Source: Pseudomonas sp. Irchel s3h17 (GTDB taxonomy: Bacteria > Pseudomonadota > Gammaproteobacteria > Pseudomonadales > Pseudomonadaceae). From it: a stretch of DNA of 64,000 nucleotides. The translations under genes were made by a program, and so were the position numbers. The stretch is from positions 62,001 to 126,000 of the forward strand of contig NZ_FYDL01000016.1 of the NCBI RefSeq assembly GCF_900187505.1, written 5' to 3'. This document shows, one piece after another, positions 1 through 12,316 of this stretch (the stretch's first letter is position 1; the number at the start of each line of letters is the position of its first letter). Below the pieces are notes generated by a model. That model was not told the DNA's origin. It saw nothing but the letters and a program-made list of their open reading frames with translations, and did not search any database.

Positions 1-350
1 AGAGCCAGGGGCACTTGCGGCGTTATCTGGAAGACATGTACGGCAAGGTGTTCCGCCGCTACATGATGCTGGTCAACGAAGCCGCCCCGCGTATCCCGCC
101 GATCGAACTGTTCTGGCGCGTGCACTTCATGCTGGGTGCGGCGGCGTTCAGCATGTCGGGGATCAAGGCCTTGCGGGCTATCGCCGAAACCGATTTCGGG
201 GTCAATACCTCGATCGAGCAGGTCATGCGCCTGATGGTGCCGTTCCTGGCTGCGGGCATGCGCGCTGAAACCGGCGTGACCGACGACGCCATGGCTGCGG
301 CCCAATTGCGTCCGCGCAGCAAATCGGTACCGCTGGCCGCCAAGGTTTAA
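1..350 (+). CDS. psrA: TetR-family regulator PsrA, C-terminal part
   Basis: The reading frame is open to the left edge, so only the last ~115 codons are present. They form an alpha-helical TetR ligand/dimerisation domain (RRYLEDMYGKVFRRYM, then ELFWRVHFMLGAAAFSM) ending in a polar tail; the DNA-binding helix-turn-helix lies outside the window. The sequence and the neighbouring nagZ and mtnP match the psrA locus of Pseudomonas as I remember it. PsrA senses long-chain fatty acids, represses beta-oxidation genes and influences rpoS expression. That role is family knowledge and cannot be read from this fragment. The roughly 200 bases to nagZ leave room for a separate promoter. Confidence 0.85.
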   Translation, partial: SQGHLRRYLEDMYGKVFRRYMMLVNEAAPRIPPIELFWRVHFMLGAAAFSMSGIKALRAIAETDFGVNTSIEQVMRLMVPFLAAGMRAETGVTDDAMAAAQLRPRSKSVPLAAKV

Positions 351-547
351 CCGCGCACGGGTGGGCGCGGCAGCTGACATCCGCTAAGCTAGCCGCCCAT
401 GCCGACTCTCGTTTCAGACCCGCTCCCGTTTCCCTCTACCGACTCCGTTGCGCCGGGCATCGCCCTTGGCGGCGCGGTCGTGTGTCTGCCTCGAGCCGGG
501 TCCTTCAAAGACGCGCCGTGCGCGCATTTCGTTATCAAGGAATCTCT

Positions 548-1558
548 ATGACTGCTGGCCTGCAAGGCTCGTTGATGGTGGACGTCGCCGGTACCTGGCT
601 GACGGCCGAAGATCGCCAATTGTTGCGTCAGCCCGAAGTGGGCGGCCTGATCATCTTTGCCCGCAACATCGAGCATCCACGCCAGGTGCGCGAGTTGAGC
701 GCGTCGATCCGCGCGGTGCGTCCGGACCTGCTGCTGGCGGTCGACCAGGAGGGCGGTCGGGTGCAGCGCTTGCGTCAGGGCTTCGTCCGTCTGCCGGCCA
801 TGCGGGCGATAGCCGACAATCCGAATGCTGAGTACCTGGCCGAGCAGTGCGGCTGGATCATGGCCACCGAAGTATTGGCCGTGGGCCTGGACCTGAGCTT
901 TGCGCCGGTGCTGGATCTCGACTACCAGCGCAGCGCGGTGGTCGGTACCCGTTCGTTCGAGGGTGATCCGGAGCGTGCAGCGCTGTTGGCCGGTGCTTTT
1001 ATCCGCGGGATGAACAGCGCCGGCATGGCTGCCACTGGCAAGCATTTCCCGGGCCACGGCTGGGCGGAGGCGGATTCCCACGTCGCGATCCCGAATGACG
1101 AGCGCAGCCTGGATGACATCCGTGCCCATGACCTGGTGCCGTTCGCGCGCTTGAGCAAGCACTTGGCAGCGGTGATGCCGGCCCACGTGATCTACCCGCA
1201 GGTCGATTCCCAGCCCGCCGGTTTCTCGCGCCGCTGGTTGCAGGACATTCTGCGTGGCGAACTGCAGTTCGACGGCGTGATCTTCAGCGATGACCTGTCG
1301 ATGGCCGGCGCCCATGTGGTGGGCGACGCCGCCAGTCGCATCGAGGCGGCCCTGACGGCGGGTTGCGACATGGGGTTGGTGTGCAATGACCGTGCGGCGG
1401 CCGAACTGGCCCTGGCGGCGGCGCAGCGCATGAAGGTCAAACCGTCGGCGCGGATTGCGCGGATGCGTGGCCAGGCCTTCGCCAGCACCGATTACCGACA
1501 GGATCCCCGTTGGCTCGCGGCTATTGGCGCCCTCAAAGACGCCCAACTGATTGATTAA
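548..1558 (+). CDS. nagZ: Beta-N-acetylhexosaminidase NagZ
   Basis: Cytoplasmic glycoside hydrolase family 3 enzyme of 336 residues. It removes GlcNAc from GlcNAc-anhydroMurNAc peptides during peptidoglycan recycling, producing the anhydromuropeptides that signal AmpR-dependent beta-lactamase induction. Visible hallmarks are AVDQEGGRVQRL, the mobile-loop motif KHFPGHG at about residue 165, and FSDDLSM with the expected nucleophile Asp248. I chose ATG 548 because AAGGA lies seven bases upstream and the protein then opens with MTAGLQGSLMVDVAGTWL, as in other Pseudomonas NagZ proteins. The frame stays open upstream to 482 but with no ribosome-binding site. The mtnP start follows the stop by 12 bases, suggesting co-transcription. 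Confidence 0.95.
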   Translation: MTAGLQGSLMVDVAGTWLTAEDRQLLRQPEVGGLIIFARNIEHPRQVRELSASIRAVRPDLLLAVDQEGGRVQRLRQGFVRLPAMRAIADNPNAEYLAEQCGWIMATEVLAVGLDLSFAPVLDLDYQRSAVVGTRSFEGDPERAALLAGAFIRGMNSAGMAATGKHFPGHGWAEADSHVAIPNDERSLDDIRAHDLVPFARLSKHLAAVMPAHVIYPQVDSQPAGFSRRWLQDILRGELQFDGVIFSDDLSMAGAHVVGDAASRIEAALTAGCDMGLVCNDRAAAELALAAAQRMKVKPSARIARMRGQAFASTDYRQDPRWLAAIGALKDAQLID

Positions 1559-1570
1559 GGACTTTTTGCA

Positions 1571-2308
1571 ATGACGGTTTACGCAATTATCGGTGGCACC
1601 GGCCTGACCCAGCTCGAAGGTCTGGACATTCGTCAGTCGTTGGCCCTGGATACGCCGTATGGCGCGCCGTCGGCCGAGATTCAGGTGGGTGAGTATGCAG
1701 GGCGTGAAGTGCTGTTCCTGGCCCGTCACGGCCACCCGCACCGCTTCCCGCCGCATCAGGTCAACTATCGGGCCAATCTGTGGGCGCTCAAGCAAGCCGG
1801 CGCGCAGGCGATCCTGGCGGTCAACGCGGTGGGCGGGATTCACGCGGCCATGGGCACCGGGCATTTCTGCGTGCCCCATCAGTTGATCGACTACACCAGC
1901 GGTCGTCAGCACACCTACTTTGCCGATGATCTGGAGCAGGTCACCCATATCGACTTCAGCTATCCCTACAGCGAGCCCTTGCGCGAACAGTTGATCGCCG
2001 CGCTGGCCGCCGAAGGCTGTGCCTACAGCAGTCATGGCGTGTACGCCTGCACCCAGGGCCCGCGCCTGGAAACCGTTGCCGAGATCGCTCGCCTGGAGCG
2101 TGATGGTTGCGACATCGTCGGCATGACCGGCATGCCGGAAGCCGCGCTGGCCCGTGAACTGGAACTGGATTACGCCTGTCTGGCGCTGGTGGTGAACCCG
2201 GCGGCGGGCAAGTCGACGGCGGTGATCACCATGGCCGAGATCGAGCAGGCCCTGCATGACGGGATGGGCAAGGTGAAGTCGACATTGGCGCGGGTGTTGA
2301 AGGGCTGA
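1571..2308 (+). CDS. mtnP: S-methyl-5'-thioinosine phosphorylase
   Basis: A 245-residue member of the PNP/MTAP nucleoside phosphorylase family. The N-terminal GGTGL phosphate loop, RHGHPHRFPPH, NAVGGI and the purine-site segment MTGMPEAALARE are all present. In Pseudomonas this branch prefers methylthioinosine: methylthioadenosine from polyamine and homoserine-lactone synthesis is first deaminated, then cleaved by phosphate to hypoxanthine and methylthioribose-1-phosphate. The substrate is taken from the characterised Pseudomonas orthologue sitting beside nagZ; sequence alone only assures a phosphorylase. It probably shares a transcript with nagZ. The gene ends toward the convergent helicase gene across a 90-base gap holding a hairpin. 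Confidence 0.88.
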   Translation: MTVYAIIGGTGLTQLEGLDIRQSLALDTPYGAPSAEIQVGEYAGREVLFLARHGHPHRFPPHQVNYRANLWALKQAGAQAILAVNAVGGIHAAMGTGHFCVPHQLIDYTSGRQHTYFADDLEQVTHIDFSYPYSEPLREQLIAALAAEGCAYSSHGVYACTQGPRLETVAEIARLERDGCDIVGMTGMPEAALARELELDYACLALVVNPAAGKSTAVITMAEIEQALHDGMGKVKSTLARVLKG

Positions 2309-2339
2309 GTATTCGTTGCGCCGGTTGACCCTATCGCGG

Positions 2340-2390
2340 GCAAGCTTGCTCCCACAGGTACAGTAATCACCTTGTGGGAGTGAGCTTGTC
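2340..2390. repeat. Inverted repeat, REP-like, between convergent genes
   Basis: CAAGCTTGCTCCCACAG faces CTTGTGGGAGTGAGCTTG, giving a long hairpin in the only spacer between mtnP and the helicase gene. This is the common Pseudomonas small palindrome type and probably also serves as a transcription barrier for both genes. There is no clear T-tract. Confidence 0.55.
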
Positions 2391-2398
2391 AGGCGTCG

Positions 2399-5086
2399 CT
2401 AGAGCTTCGACTTGTCAGGCAATGGCGCAAACAGCGCTTCAATGTCATCACTCTGCAGCTTCCAGTCGCCGGTCGTGCGACCGTCCAGTACGCCGGCCGC
2501 CAGGTCGGATTTCTCCTTCTGCAGGTGCTGGATTTTCTCTTCGACCGTGCCGCGGGCGATCATCTTGTAGACGAACACGGGCTTCTCCTGGCCAATCCGG
2601 TATGCCCGGTCAGTGGCCTGGTTTTCCGTGGCCGGGTTCCACCACGGATCGTAGTGAATCACCGTGTCGGCTTCCGTCAGGTTCAGGCCCACGCCGCCGG
2701 CTTTCAGGCTGATCAGGAAGATCGGTCGCTTGCCGCTCTGGAACTCCTTGACCGGGGTGCGCCGGTCCCGGGTCTGGCCGGTCAGCAGTGCATACGCGAT
2801 CCCGCGCTTGTTCAGTTCATCTTCGATCAGCGAGAGCATCGAGGTGAACTGGGAGAACAGCAGGATCCTGCGGCCTTCGTCGAACAACTCCTCGAGCATT
2901 TCCATCAGGCTGTCCAGCTTGCCCGAGGTGCTGCCGCGGGTGGGCAGGGCGGCTTCATTGACCAGCCTCAGGTCGCAGCACACCTGGCGCAGCTTGAGCA
3001 GCGCTTCGAGAATGATGATCTGGCTGCGCGCCACGCCTTTGTGGGTAATTTCGTCGCGGACTTTCTTGTCCATGGCCAGGCGCATGGTTTCGTAAACGTC
3101 ACGCTGCGCCTCGTTGAGTTCGACCCAGTGGATGATCTCGGTTTTCGGTGGCAGCTCGGTGGCCACCTGTTCCTTGGTTCGGCGCAGCAGGAAGGGTTTG
3201 ATCCGGCCGTTCAGGTGCAGCAGTCGTACGTCGCTGGCGTGTTTTTCGATCGGCACGCGGTAATCGCGGTTGAAGCTTTTGACGTCTCCCAGCCAGCCTG
3301 GCAGCAGGAAGTGAAACAGTGACCACAGCTCGCCCAGGTGATTCTCCAGGGGCGTGCCGCTCAGGCACAGGCGCTGGCGGGCATTGAGCTCGCGTGCTGC
3401 TTGGGCGGCCTTGCTGTTGGGGTTCTTGATGTACTGCGCTTCGTCGAGCACCAGTATGTGCAAGGGTTGTCTGGCGAGGCGTTCGACATCCTTGGGCAGC
3501 AACGCGTAGGTGGTGAGAATCAGGTCGTAGTCGCCCAGTTGCTCGAAATATTTTTTGCGCCCGGCGCCATACAGCGCCAACACCTTGAGCTGTGGGGCGA
3601 AGTGCGCCGCTTCGTCGAGCCAGTTGGGAATCAGGCTGGTGGGCATCACCACCATGCAGGGGCGGTCGAGGCGCCCGGCGTTTTTCTCGCTCAGCACATG
3701 GGCCAGGGTTTGCAGGGTTTTGCCCAGCCCCATGTCGTCCGCCAGGATGCCGCCGACTTCGAGTTGGCGCAGTGACTGCATCCAGCTCAAGCCTTCGAGC
3801 TGATACGGGCGCAAGGTGGCGTTCAGGCCCTCGGGGACTTCGGCGCTGCAGTCCCGGATATCGCGCAGGCGTTGGGCAAAGGAGCGGATGTGCTCGCCGC
3901 CTTCCCAGAGCAGTGGCAAGTCTTGCAGAGGGTTCAGGCGCGTGGCGTCGGCGTTGCTCAGGCGCAGGGTGGTTTCACCGGGCTCTTGCAGGTAGAACTC
4001 GCCGAGGGTCGCCAGCACTGGCTTCAAGCGGCCGAACGGCAGTGCGACCTGCAGGGGGCCGTCAGCGTTCGGGCGGTGCGGGATGTTCACCAGGATCAAC
4101 TCGTCGTCGCGACGCCTGGCCAGGCGCTCCGGGTTGAGGATCTCGGTGTGCGAACGCATCAGGTTCAGCAGGATCGGCAGCAGGCTCAGGCGCTCGCCGT
4201 TGACGATGATCCCCAGCTCCAGGTCGAACCAGTCGCGTTCCGGCGCTTCGTCGACCGTGGCGTACCAGTCATCGACGGCCGTCAGGTCGAACCCGAAGTC
4301 TTCGTCGATCTGCAGTTCCCAGCCCTGGCTGCGCAGCTTGGGCAGTTCATTGAGGGTAAAGGTCAGCCAGGCGCTGTCATTGACCATCTCATAGAGTTCG
4401 CCGGCGCTTTCAGGCAATGCCTTGCTTTGCCGGGTCGCCACTTTGAAACCGAGGGTGCGCAGCTGTTCCCGGCAGGCCTTTTCAACTTCCGGCTGGCGCT
4501 TGATCCGTAAGGTCTGGTGCTCCTGGCGAATCAGGACGTCGGTGTTTTTCTGCCCGCTGACGTACTCGTCCAGGTAGCTGAAGGACAATGCCGCGCGGTG
4601 CTGGATGTAGCGCTGCATTTTGCCGTTGCGCGGTTCGAAGGCGCTGAACTCGACGCTAGCCAGCCACAGGCGCGGGACCGGTTGTACGGTGTCGACCAGC
4701 TGTTGTGGCAGCGGTGCGGGCGTACGGTTTTCCAGGACGGCCTGGAGCTTTTCCAGCAACTGCAAGTCCGTGGCGGCCGCCGGGTATTGCAGGGTGTCCT
4801 GGACTTTGAGCAGCACCGCCGCGCAATGCTTGCAGTTCACCCGTACCGGGCAACTGCACAAGGCGTCGACCAGCAACAGTGTGCTTTTGGCGGACTCGCG
4901 CAGGGTGATGGTCTGGCGGTAGACATTGCCGCCAGAGCCCTCGCAGCTGGCGGTGATCGTGCTGTCGCCGGCCTCGACGATCCTGACGCGGTTTTCCAGG
5001 GCGTAGCGGCGGCCACGCTCCAGGCTTTGTTCCTTGAATCGGCTGGCCCAGGAAGGGGCCAGGGGCTTGCTCAGGCTCGGGGACAT
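2399..5086 (-). CDS. SNF2/Swi2-family helicase with SWIM zinc finger
   Basis: An 895-residue protein. A SWIM-type zinc motif lies near the N-terminus (Cys77, Cys79, Cys85, His87 in CSCPVRVNCKHC). A middle region lacks familiar motifs, and a full SNF2 ATPase fills the last ~470 residues: Walker A DDMGLGKT, DEAQ box in VLDEAQYIKN, SGTPLEN, and the final arginine motif DRAYRIGQ. Such proteins are ATP-driven DNA translocases, and RapA/HepA are the best-known bacterial relatives; the substrate of this SWIM-containing group is unknown to me. It starts 11 bases after the csiV stop on the same strand, so it is probably the last gene of an mfd-csiV-helicase operon. That placement hints at a role linked to transcription or repair, which is inference only. 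Confidence 0.85.
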   Translation of the reverse strand: MSPSLSKPLAPSWASRFKEQSLERGRRYALENRVRIVEAGDSTITASCEGSGGNVYRQTITLRESAKSTLLLVDALCSCPVRVNCKHCAAVLLKVQDTLQYPAAATDLQLLEKLQAVLENRTPAPLPQQLVDTVQPVPRLWLASVEFSAFEPRNGKMQRYIQHRAALSFSYLDEYVSGQKNTDVLIRQEHQTLRIKRQPEVEKACREQLRTLGFKVATRQSKALPESAGELYEMVNDSAWLTFTLNELPKLRSQGWELQIDEDFGFDLTAVDDWYATVDEAPERDWFDLELGIIVNGERLSLLPILLNLMRSHTEILNPERLARRRDDELILVNIPHRPNADGPLQVALPFGRLKPVLATLGEFYLQEPGETTLRLSNADATRLNPLQDLPLLWEGGEHIRSFAQRLRDIRDCSAEVPEGLNATLRPYQLEGLSWMQSLRQLEVGGILADDMGLGKTLQTLAHVLSEKNAGRLDRPCMVVMPTSLIPNWLDEAAHFAPQLKVLALYGAGRKKYFEQLGDYDLILTTYALLPKDVERLARQPLHILVLDEAQYIKNPNSKAAQAARELNARQRLCLSGTPLENHLGELWSLFHFLLPGWLGDVKSFNRDYRVPIEKHASDVRLLHLNGRIKPFLLRRTKEQVATELPPKTEIIHWVELNEAQRDVYETMRLAMDKKVRDEITHKGVARSQIIILEALLKLRQVCCDLRLVNEAALPTRGSTSGKLDSLMEMLEELFDEGRRILLFSQFTSMLSLIEDELNKRGIAYALLTGQTRDRRTPVKEFQSGKRPIFLISLKAGGVGLNLTEADTVIHYDPWWNPATENQATDRAYRIGQEKPVFVYKMIARGTVEEKIQHLQKEKSDLAAGVLDGRTTGDWKLQSDDIEALFAPLPDKSKL

Positions 5087-5097
5087 AGGGACTTCAA

Positions 5098-5664
5098 TCA
5101 GTCCGGAATGACATCGGGGGTTGGTTGCGCTGCGGGCGCTGTCAGGGAGGTGATCTTGATCAACAGGCCCAGGTGGCCATTATCGAGAAAGTTCAGCTGG
5201 CCATTCTTGGTGTGGCTTTCCTGCTGCAAACGCTCGCTGGCGGTGACCAGGCCATTGCCGCCGAATTGATTGACCCAGAAGTTGGCGTTGACGTCGGTAA
5301 AGCGCCCCAGCTTGAGGTCCAGCGTGCCTTCGATCGGGAAGTGACCGTATTGCTCCCGGCCATCGCTGACCGCCACTTTGCTCCCCGTTTCGTCGATGTA
5401 CTGCTGCCAGGATTTGTGCAGCAGTACGGTGAAGTCAGCGCTGGCGCTGAGTTTTTCCACTTCGGCGTTGAGCGCCGGCGTGCGCAGGCTGTCGGCACCG
5501 ATCGACTGCGCGCCCACGGCCCAGTCTTCGGGTGCGGCGGGGCTGGCAACGGCCGGTACGGTGTTCTGGCGAACCAGGATCATTTCAACCTGATACAGGT
5601 CGGCGGCAAATGCGGTGGGGGCGAGCAGCGTCATCAACAGGGTCAGTGAGCGAAACAGGCGCAT
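5098..5664 (-). CDS. CsiV-family periplasmic protein
   Basis: A 188-residue exported protein. The signal peptide MRLFRSLTLLMTLLAPTAFA is followed by DLYQVEMILVRQ, the conserved opening strand of the CsiV family. In Vibrio CsiV binds peptidoglycan and helps lipoprotein activation of PBP1A; whether the Pseudomonas member does this is untested here. I selected ATG 5664 because GAAGGA lies upstream and the signal peptide begins there; the upstream extension lacks such features. The mfd stop is only 10 bases away and the helicase starts 11 bases after this gene, so all three are probably co-transcribed. The C-terminal half (LDLKLGRF, ANFWVNQF, then GHLGLLIKI) looks beta-rich. Confidence 0.75.
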   Translation of the reverse strand: MRLFRSLTLLMTLLAPTAFAADLYQVEMILVRQNTVPAVASPAAPEDWAVGAQSIGADSLRTPALNAEVEKLSASADFTVLLHKSWQQYIDETGSKVAVSDGREQYGHFPIEGTLDLKLGRFTDVNANFWVNQFGGNGLVTASERLQQESHTKNGQLNFLDNGHLGLLIKITSLTAPAAQPTPDVIPD

Positions 5665-5674
5665 GGGGCGTCCT

Positions 5675-9124
<3,450 letters not shown>

Positions 9125-9425
9125 GGAAGGTTGAGCTCCAAGCGTTGCGACAAAGTCGTCAATTGTAGCGGCCTCGGGTGCCGGCTGTCAGTTGCAGACT
9201 GTGTCTATCTACGCGGGGTGCGAAAAATGTAGTGGTAATGACAAAAACGGTGGGTGTTTTGCCGGATATGTAGTGCCGAAACGGGGGTGTGTTACGGAGG
9301 GTTACAGACATGGCTGCGCTGTCGTCGATTATTTGACGGCGCTGAAAGCCCCGGTTTTACTGGGCTGGCGCGGGGCGTGTTTTTTTTGCAAGAGATTTTG
9401 TTACTGCTCGAACGACAGGCGCGCA

Positions 9426-9454
9426 TTGCTACACGAGTCACTCGGCGGCATAAT
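9426..9454 (+). promoter_or_regulatory. Candidate sigma-70 promoter for gap
   Basis: TTGCTA (9426-9431), 17 bases, then CATAAT (9449-9454), ending 39 bases before the gap GTG. It is the best promoter-like pair in the 369-base mfd-gap spacer. I see no gene in the rest of that spacer. Confidence 0.45.
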
Positions 9455-9493
9455 GTAGCCCCTTTTTTCTGCCCCTACATGTGGAAGGTTCCC

Positions 9494-10942
9494 GTGACTC
9501 AGAAGCCCGACCAGTGTCTTGGTGAATGGATCGACCGTGAAGCACTCGCAGAAGCGATGATTCCGCTTATCGGTCAGCTCTACCGCAATAACAACGTGGT
9601 GAGCTCGATCTATGGCCGCAGCCTGATCAATCGTTCAGTCATTGCGATTCTCAAAGCTCACCGCTTTGCTCGTCACCGTCAGTCCGACGAAAGCGAGCTG
9701 TCCGTCCACGAAACATTCCCGCTGCTCAAAGCGATGAGCGAGCTCAAGCTCGGCGCCGCTTCGGTAGACCTGGGCAAGCTGGCGGCCAAATTCAAGGCCG
9801 AAGGCAATGGCCGTACTGCCGAGCAGTTCGTCCGTGACGAGATGGCCGACGTGGTTGGCCAGCAGAACGCTTCCGCCCGCAAAGGCACCGACGTTGTCCT
9901 GTACGGCTTCGGTCGTATCGGCCGTCTGCTGGCACGCATCCTGATCGAGAAAACCGGTGGTGGCGATGGCCTGCGCCTGCGTGCCATCGTTGTCCGCAAG
10001 GGCGCCGAGAACGATCTGGTCAAGCGCGCCAGCCTGCTGCGTCGCGACTCGGTTCATGGTCCGTTCGATGGCACCATCACCATTGATGAAGCCAACAACA
10101 CCATCACCGCCAACGGCAACCTGATCCAGGTTATCTACGCCAAGGGCCCGAGCGAAGTCGACTACACCCAGTACGGCATCGAAAACGCGCTGATCGTCGA
10201 CAACACCGGTGTATGGCGTGACGCTGACGGCCTGAGCCAGCACCTGGCTTGCCCGGGCGCTGCCCGCGTGATCCTCACCGCACCTGGCAAGGGCGCGCTG
10301 AAGAACATCGTGCATGGCATCAACCATGGCGACATCACCCCTGACGACAAGATCATCTCGGCGGCGTCCTGCACCACCAACGCCATCGTGCCGGTGCTCA
10401 AGGCAGTCAACGACAAGTACGGCATCGTCAACGGCCACGTCGAAACCGTTCACTCGTTCACCAACGACCAGAACCTGATCGACAACTTCCACAAGGGCAG
10501 CCGTCGTGGCCGCTCCGCGCCGCTGAACATGGTGATCACCGAGACGGGTGCCGCCACCGCGGCCGCCAAGGCGCTGCCAGTGCTCAAGGGCAAGCTGACC
10601 GGCAACGCGATTCGCGTTCCTACGCCAAACGTGTCGATGGCTATCCTGAACCTGAACCTGGAAAAGGCTACCACTCGCGAAGAGATCAACGAGTACCTGC
10701 GCCAGATGGCCATGCACTCGGATCTGCACAAGCAGATCGACTACGTCAGCTCCCAGGAAGTGGTTTCCACCGACTTCGTTGGCTCGCGCCACGCTGGCGT
10801 TGTCGACGCTGAAGCAACCATCACCCAAGACAACCGCGTTGTTCTGTACGTTTGGTACGACAACGAATTCGGTTACAGCTGCCAGGTGGTTCGCGTAATG
10901 GAAGACATGGCCGGTGTAAACCCGCCAGCATTCCCGCGCTAA
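9494..10942 (+). CDS. gap: Glyceraldehyde-3-phosphate dehydrogenase, long form
   Basis: NAD(P)-dependent phosphorylating GAPDH interconverting glyceraldehyde-3-phosphate and 1,3-bisphosphoglycerate. The protein has 482 residues, about 140 more than the classical enzyme, because of an N-terminal helical extension (EALAEAMIPLIGQLYRNNNV). The Rossmann motif YGFGRIGRLLARIL follows at about residue 135, and the catalytic SAASCTTNA has Cys293. This long form beside mfd is typical of Pseudomonas and is usually regarded as the gluconeogenic-type isozyme; the coenzyme preference is not evident to me. Start GTG 9494 has GGAAGG six bases upstream and gives MTQKPDQCLGEW. The frame is open further upstream to 9254 but without support. 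A strong terminator follows. Confidence 0.93.
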   Translation: MTQKPDQCLGEWIDREALAEAMIPLIGQLYRNNNVVSSIYGRSLINRSVIAILKAHRFARHRQSDESELSVHETFPLLKAMSELKLGAASVDLGKLAAKFKAEGNGRTAEQFVRDEMADVVGQQNASARKGTDVVLYGFGRIGRLLARILIEKTGGGDGLRLRAIVVRKGAENDLVKRASLLRRDSVHGPFDGTITIDEANNTITANGNLIQVIYAKGPSEVDYTQYGIENALIVDNTGVWRDADGLSQHLACPGAARVILTAPGKGALKNIVHGINHGDITPDDKIISAASCTTNAIVPVLKAVNDKYGIVNGHVETVHSFTNDQNLIDNFHKGSRRGRSAPLNMVITETGAATAAAKALPVLKGKLTGNAIRVPTPNVSMAILNLNLEKATTREEINEYLRQMAMHSDLHKQIDYVSSQEVVSTDFVGSRHAGVVDAEATITQDNRVVLYVWYDNEFGYSCQVVRVMEDMAGVNPPAFPR

Positions 10943-10960
10943 GCCTTAGCCGCACATGAA

Positions 10961-10987
10961 AACGCCCCGACAATGTCGGGGCGTTTT
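10961..10987 (+). terminator. Rho-independent terminator of gap
   Basis: AACGCCCCGA and TCGGGGCGTT pair as a ten-base-pair stem around CAATG and run into a T tract, 18 bases after the gap stop. Confidence 0.9.
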
Positions 10988-11002
10988 TGTTTGTGCGGTT
11001 TG

Positions 11003-11026
11003 TAGGAGCGAGCAAGCTCGCTCCTA
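11003..11026. repeat. 24-bp perfect palindrome (REP family)
   Basis: TAGGAGCGAGC, AA, GCTCGCTCCTA is a perfect inverted repeat lying between the gap terminator and apbE. It belongs to the abundant GTAGGAGCGAGC small palindromes of fluorescent pseudomonads. Confidence 0.75.
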
Positions 11027-11084
11027 CCGTTCTATCGCATAATACCTGGCCTTGGCGTTGTGTCAGGGCGGAGCATCGGGGGAG

Positions 11085-12107
11085 ATGGTTTTGTTGAGTG
11101 GGCGCAAGGGTTCTTTTCTGGTGTTATTCGTTGCCCTGTCTGGCTGCGGTGCTAGCGACTCCATGGAAAGCTTCGGCGGTCCGACCATGGGCAGCACCTA
11201 TTCGATCAAGTACGTCCGTCACGCCGGTTTACCCGCTCCGGCGGACGTTCAAGTGGAAGTCGAGAAAATCCTCGCCGAAGTCGACCGGCAAATGTCGACC
11301 TACCGCAGCGACTCGGACATCGAGCGCTTCAACGCATTACCCGCCAACCGTTGTCAGCCTATGCCCGCGCCAATCCTTGAGTTGGTTCGCGTTGGCGAGG
11401 ATTTGTCTGTGCAAAGTGAAGGCTCCTTCGATTTGACTGTCGAGCCGTTGCTCAATCTCTGGGGGTTTGGCCCGCAAGCCCGCGAGGAAAAAGTCCCGAC
11501 CGCCGAAGCGCTCGCCGAGGCACGGCAGCGAGTCGGTCATGGGCACCTGCGCATCGATGGCGATCAGTTGTGCAAGGACGCTGCGGTCGAGGTTGACCTC
11601 AACAGCATCGCCGCCGGTTACGCGGTGGATCGCATTGCGGCACAACTCGAAGCAGCCGGCATTCATAGCTACCTGGCTGAAGTCACCGGCGAACTCAAGG
11701 CGGTCGGCAAGAAGCTCGATGGCTCGCCGTGGCGCATTGCCCTGGAAGAACCTCGGGATGACAAGCAAGTGGCCGAGCGGATCATCGCCATCGACGGTTA
11801 CGGTGTGTCGACGTCCGGTGATTACCGCAACTATTTCGAGCAGGACGGGCGCCGCTACTCCCACACCTTCGATGCCCGTGTCGGCAGGCCGGTCTTGCAT
11901 GACCTGGCGTCGGTGACGGTGATTCATCCTCAGGCGTTGATGGCCGATGGCTTGTCGACGCTGTTGCTGATTCTGGGGCCCGAGCGCGGCCGGGATTACG
12001 CGGAAAAAAACCAGGTCGCTGCATTTTTTGTGATGCGTACCGATACCGGTTTCGTCACATCCACCAGTCAGGCTTTTGACCGCCTGAGCGTCGGAAAAAC
12101 CCAGTGA
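11085..12107 (+). CDS. apbE: FAD:protein FMN transferase ApbE (lipoprotein)
   Basis: About 340 residues with a lipoprotein signal sequence ending in the lipobox LSGC, so the enzyme is anchored on the periplasmic side. ApbE proteins transfer FMN from FAD to threonine in targets such as NqrB/NqrC, RnfD/RnfG and NosR. Family features are PTMGSTYSIKY at the start of the fold, DLNSIAAGYAVDRI, and GYGVSTSGDYRNYF followed by YSHTFDARVGRPV near the Mg site. The start is uncertain: ATG 11085 has a GGGGGAG run directly abutting it, while TTG 11091 would have better spacing. As I recall P. aeruginosa, nqrA-F lie just before this gene; none are present here, so its flavinylation target must be encoded elsewhere. 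Confidence 0.88.
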   Translation: MVLLSGRKGSFLVLFVALSGCGASDSMESFGGPTMGSTYSIKYVRHAGLPAPADVQVEVEKILAEVDRQMSTYRSDSDIERFNALPANRCQPMPAPILELVRVGEDLSVQSEGSFDLTVEPLLNLWGFGPQAREEKVPTAEALAEARQRVGHGHLRIDGDQLCKDAAVEVDLNSIAAGYAVDRIAAQLEAAGIHSYLAEVTGELKAVGKKLDGSPWRIALEEPRDDKQVAERIIAIDGYGVSTSGDYRNYFEQDGRRYSHTFDARVGRPVLHDLASVTVIHPQALMADGLSTLLLILGPERGRDYAEKNQVAAFFVMRTDTGFVTSTSQAFDRLSVGKTQ

Positions 12108-12316
12108 ACACGGCCCCGATCGCAAGGATTACTGGCGTTGTAGTGCAGGCAAAACTAGCCTACGACGCTACCAAGGGTTAATGTGCGCGGCGTTGACGCT
12201 TCTATAGACTGTTCCCGGGTTTCGACTGACCCCAAATTGTTCCTTCATGCCGCGCCGTCGGCATGATTTAGCCGCGGGTGCCAACGGGGTGCCGCGGCCT
12301 GTTCTGAGGAGTACGC

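Noticed and set aside
389..2257. A 622-codon minus-strand open frame opposite nagZ and mtnP
   Set aside because: It is the mirror of two well-supported enzymes in GC-rich DNA; its translation is low-complexity (many His, Gln, Arg) and matches no family.
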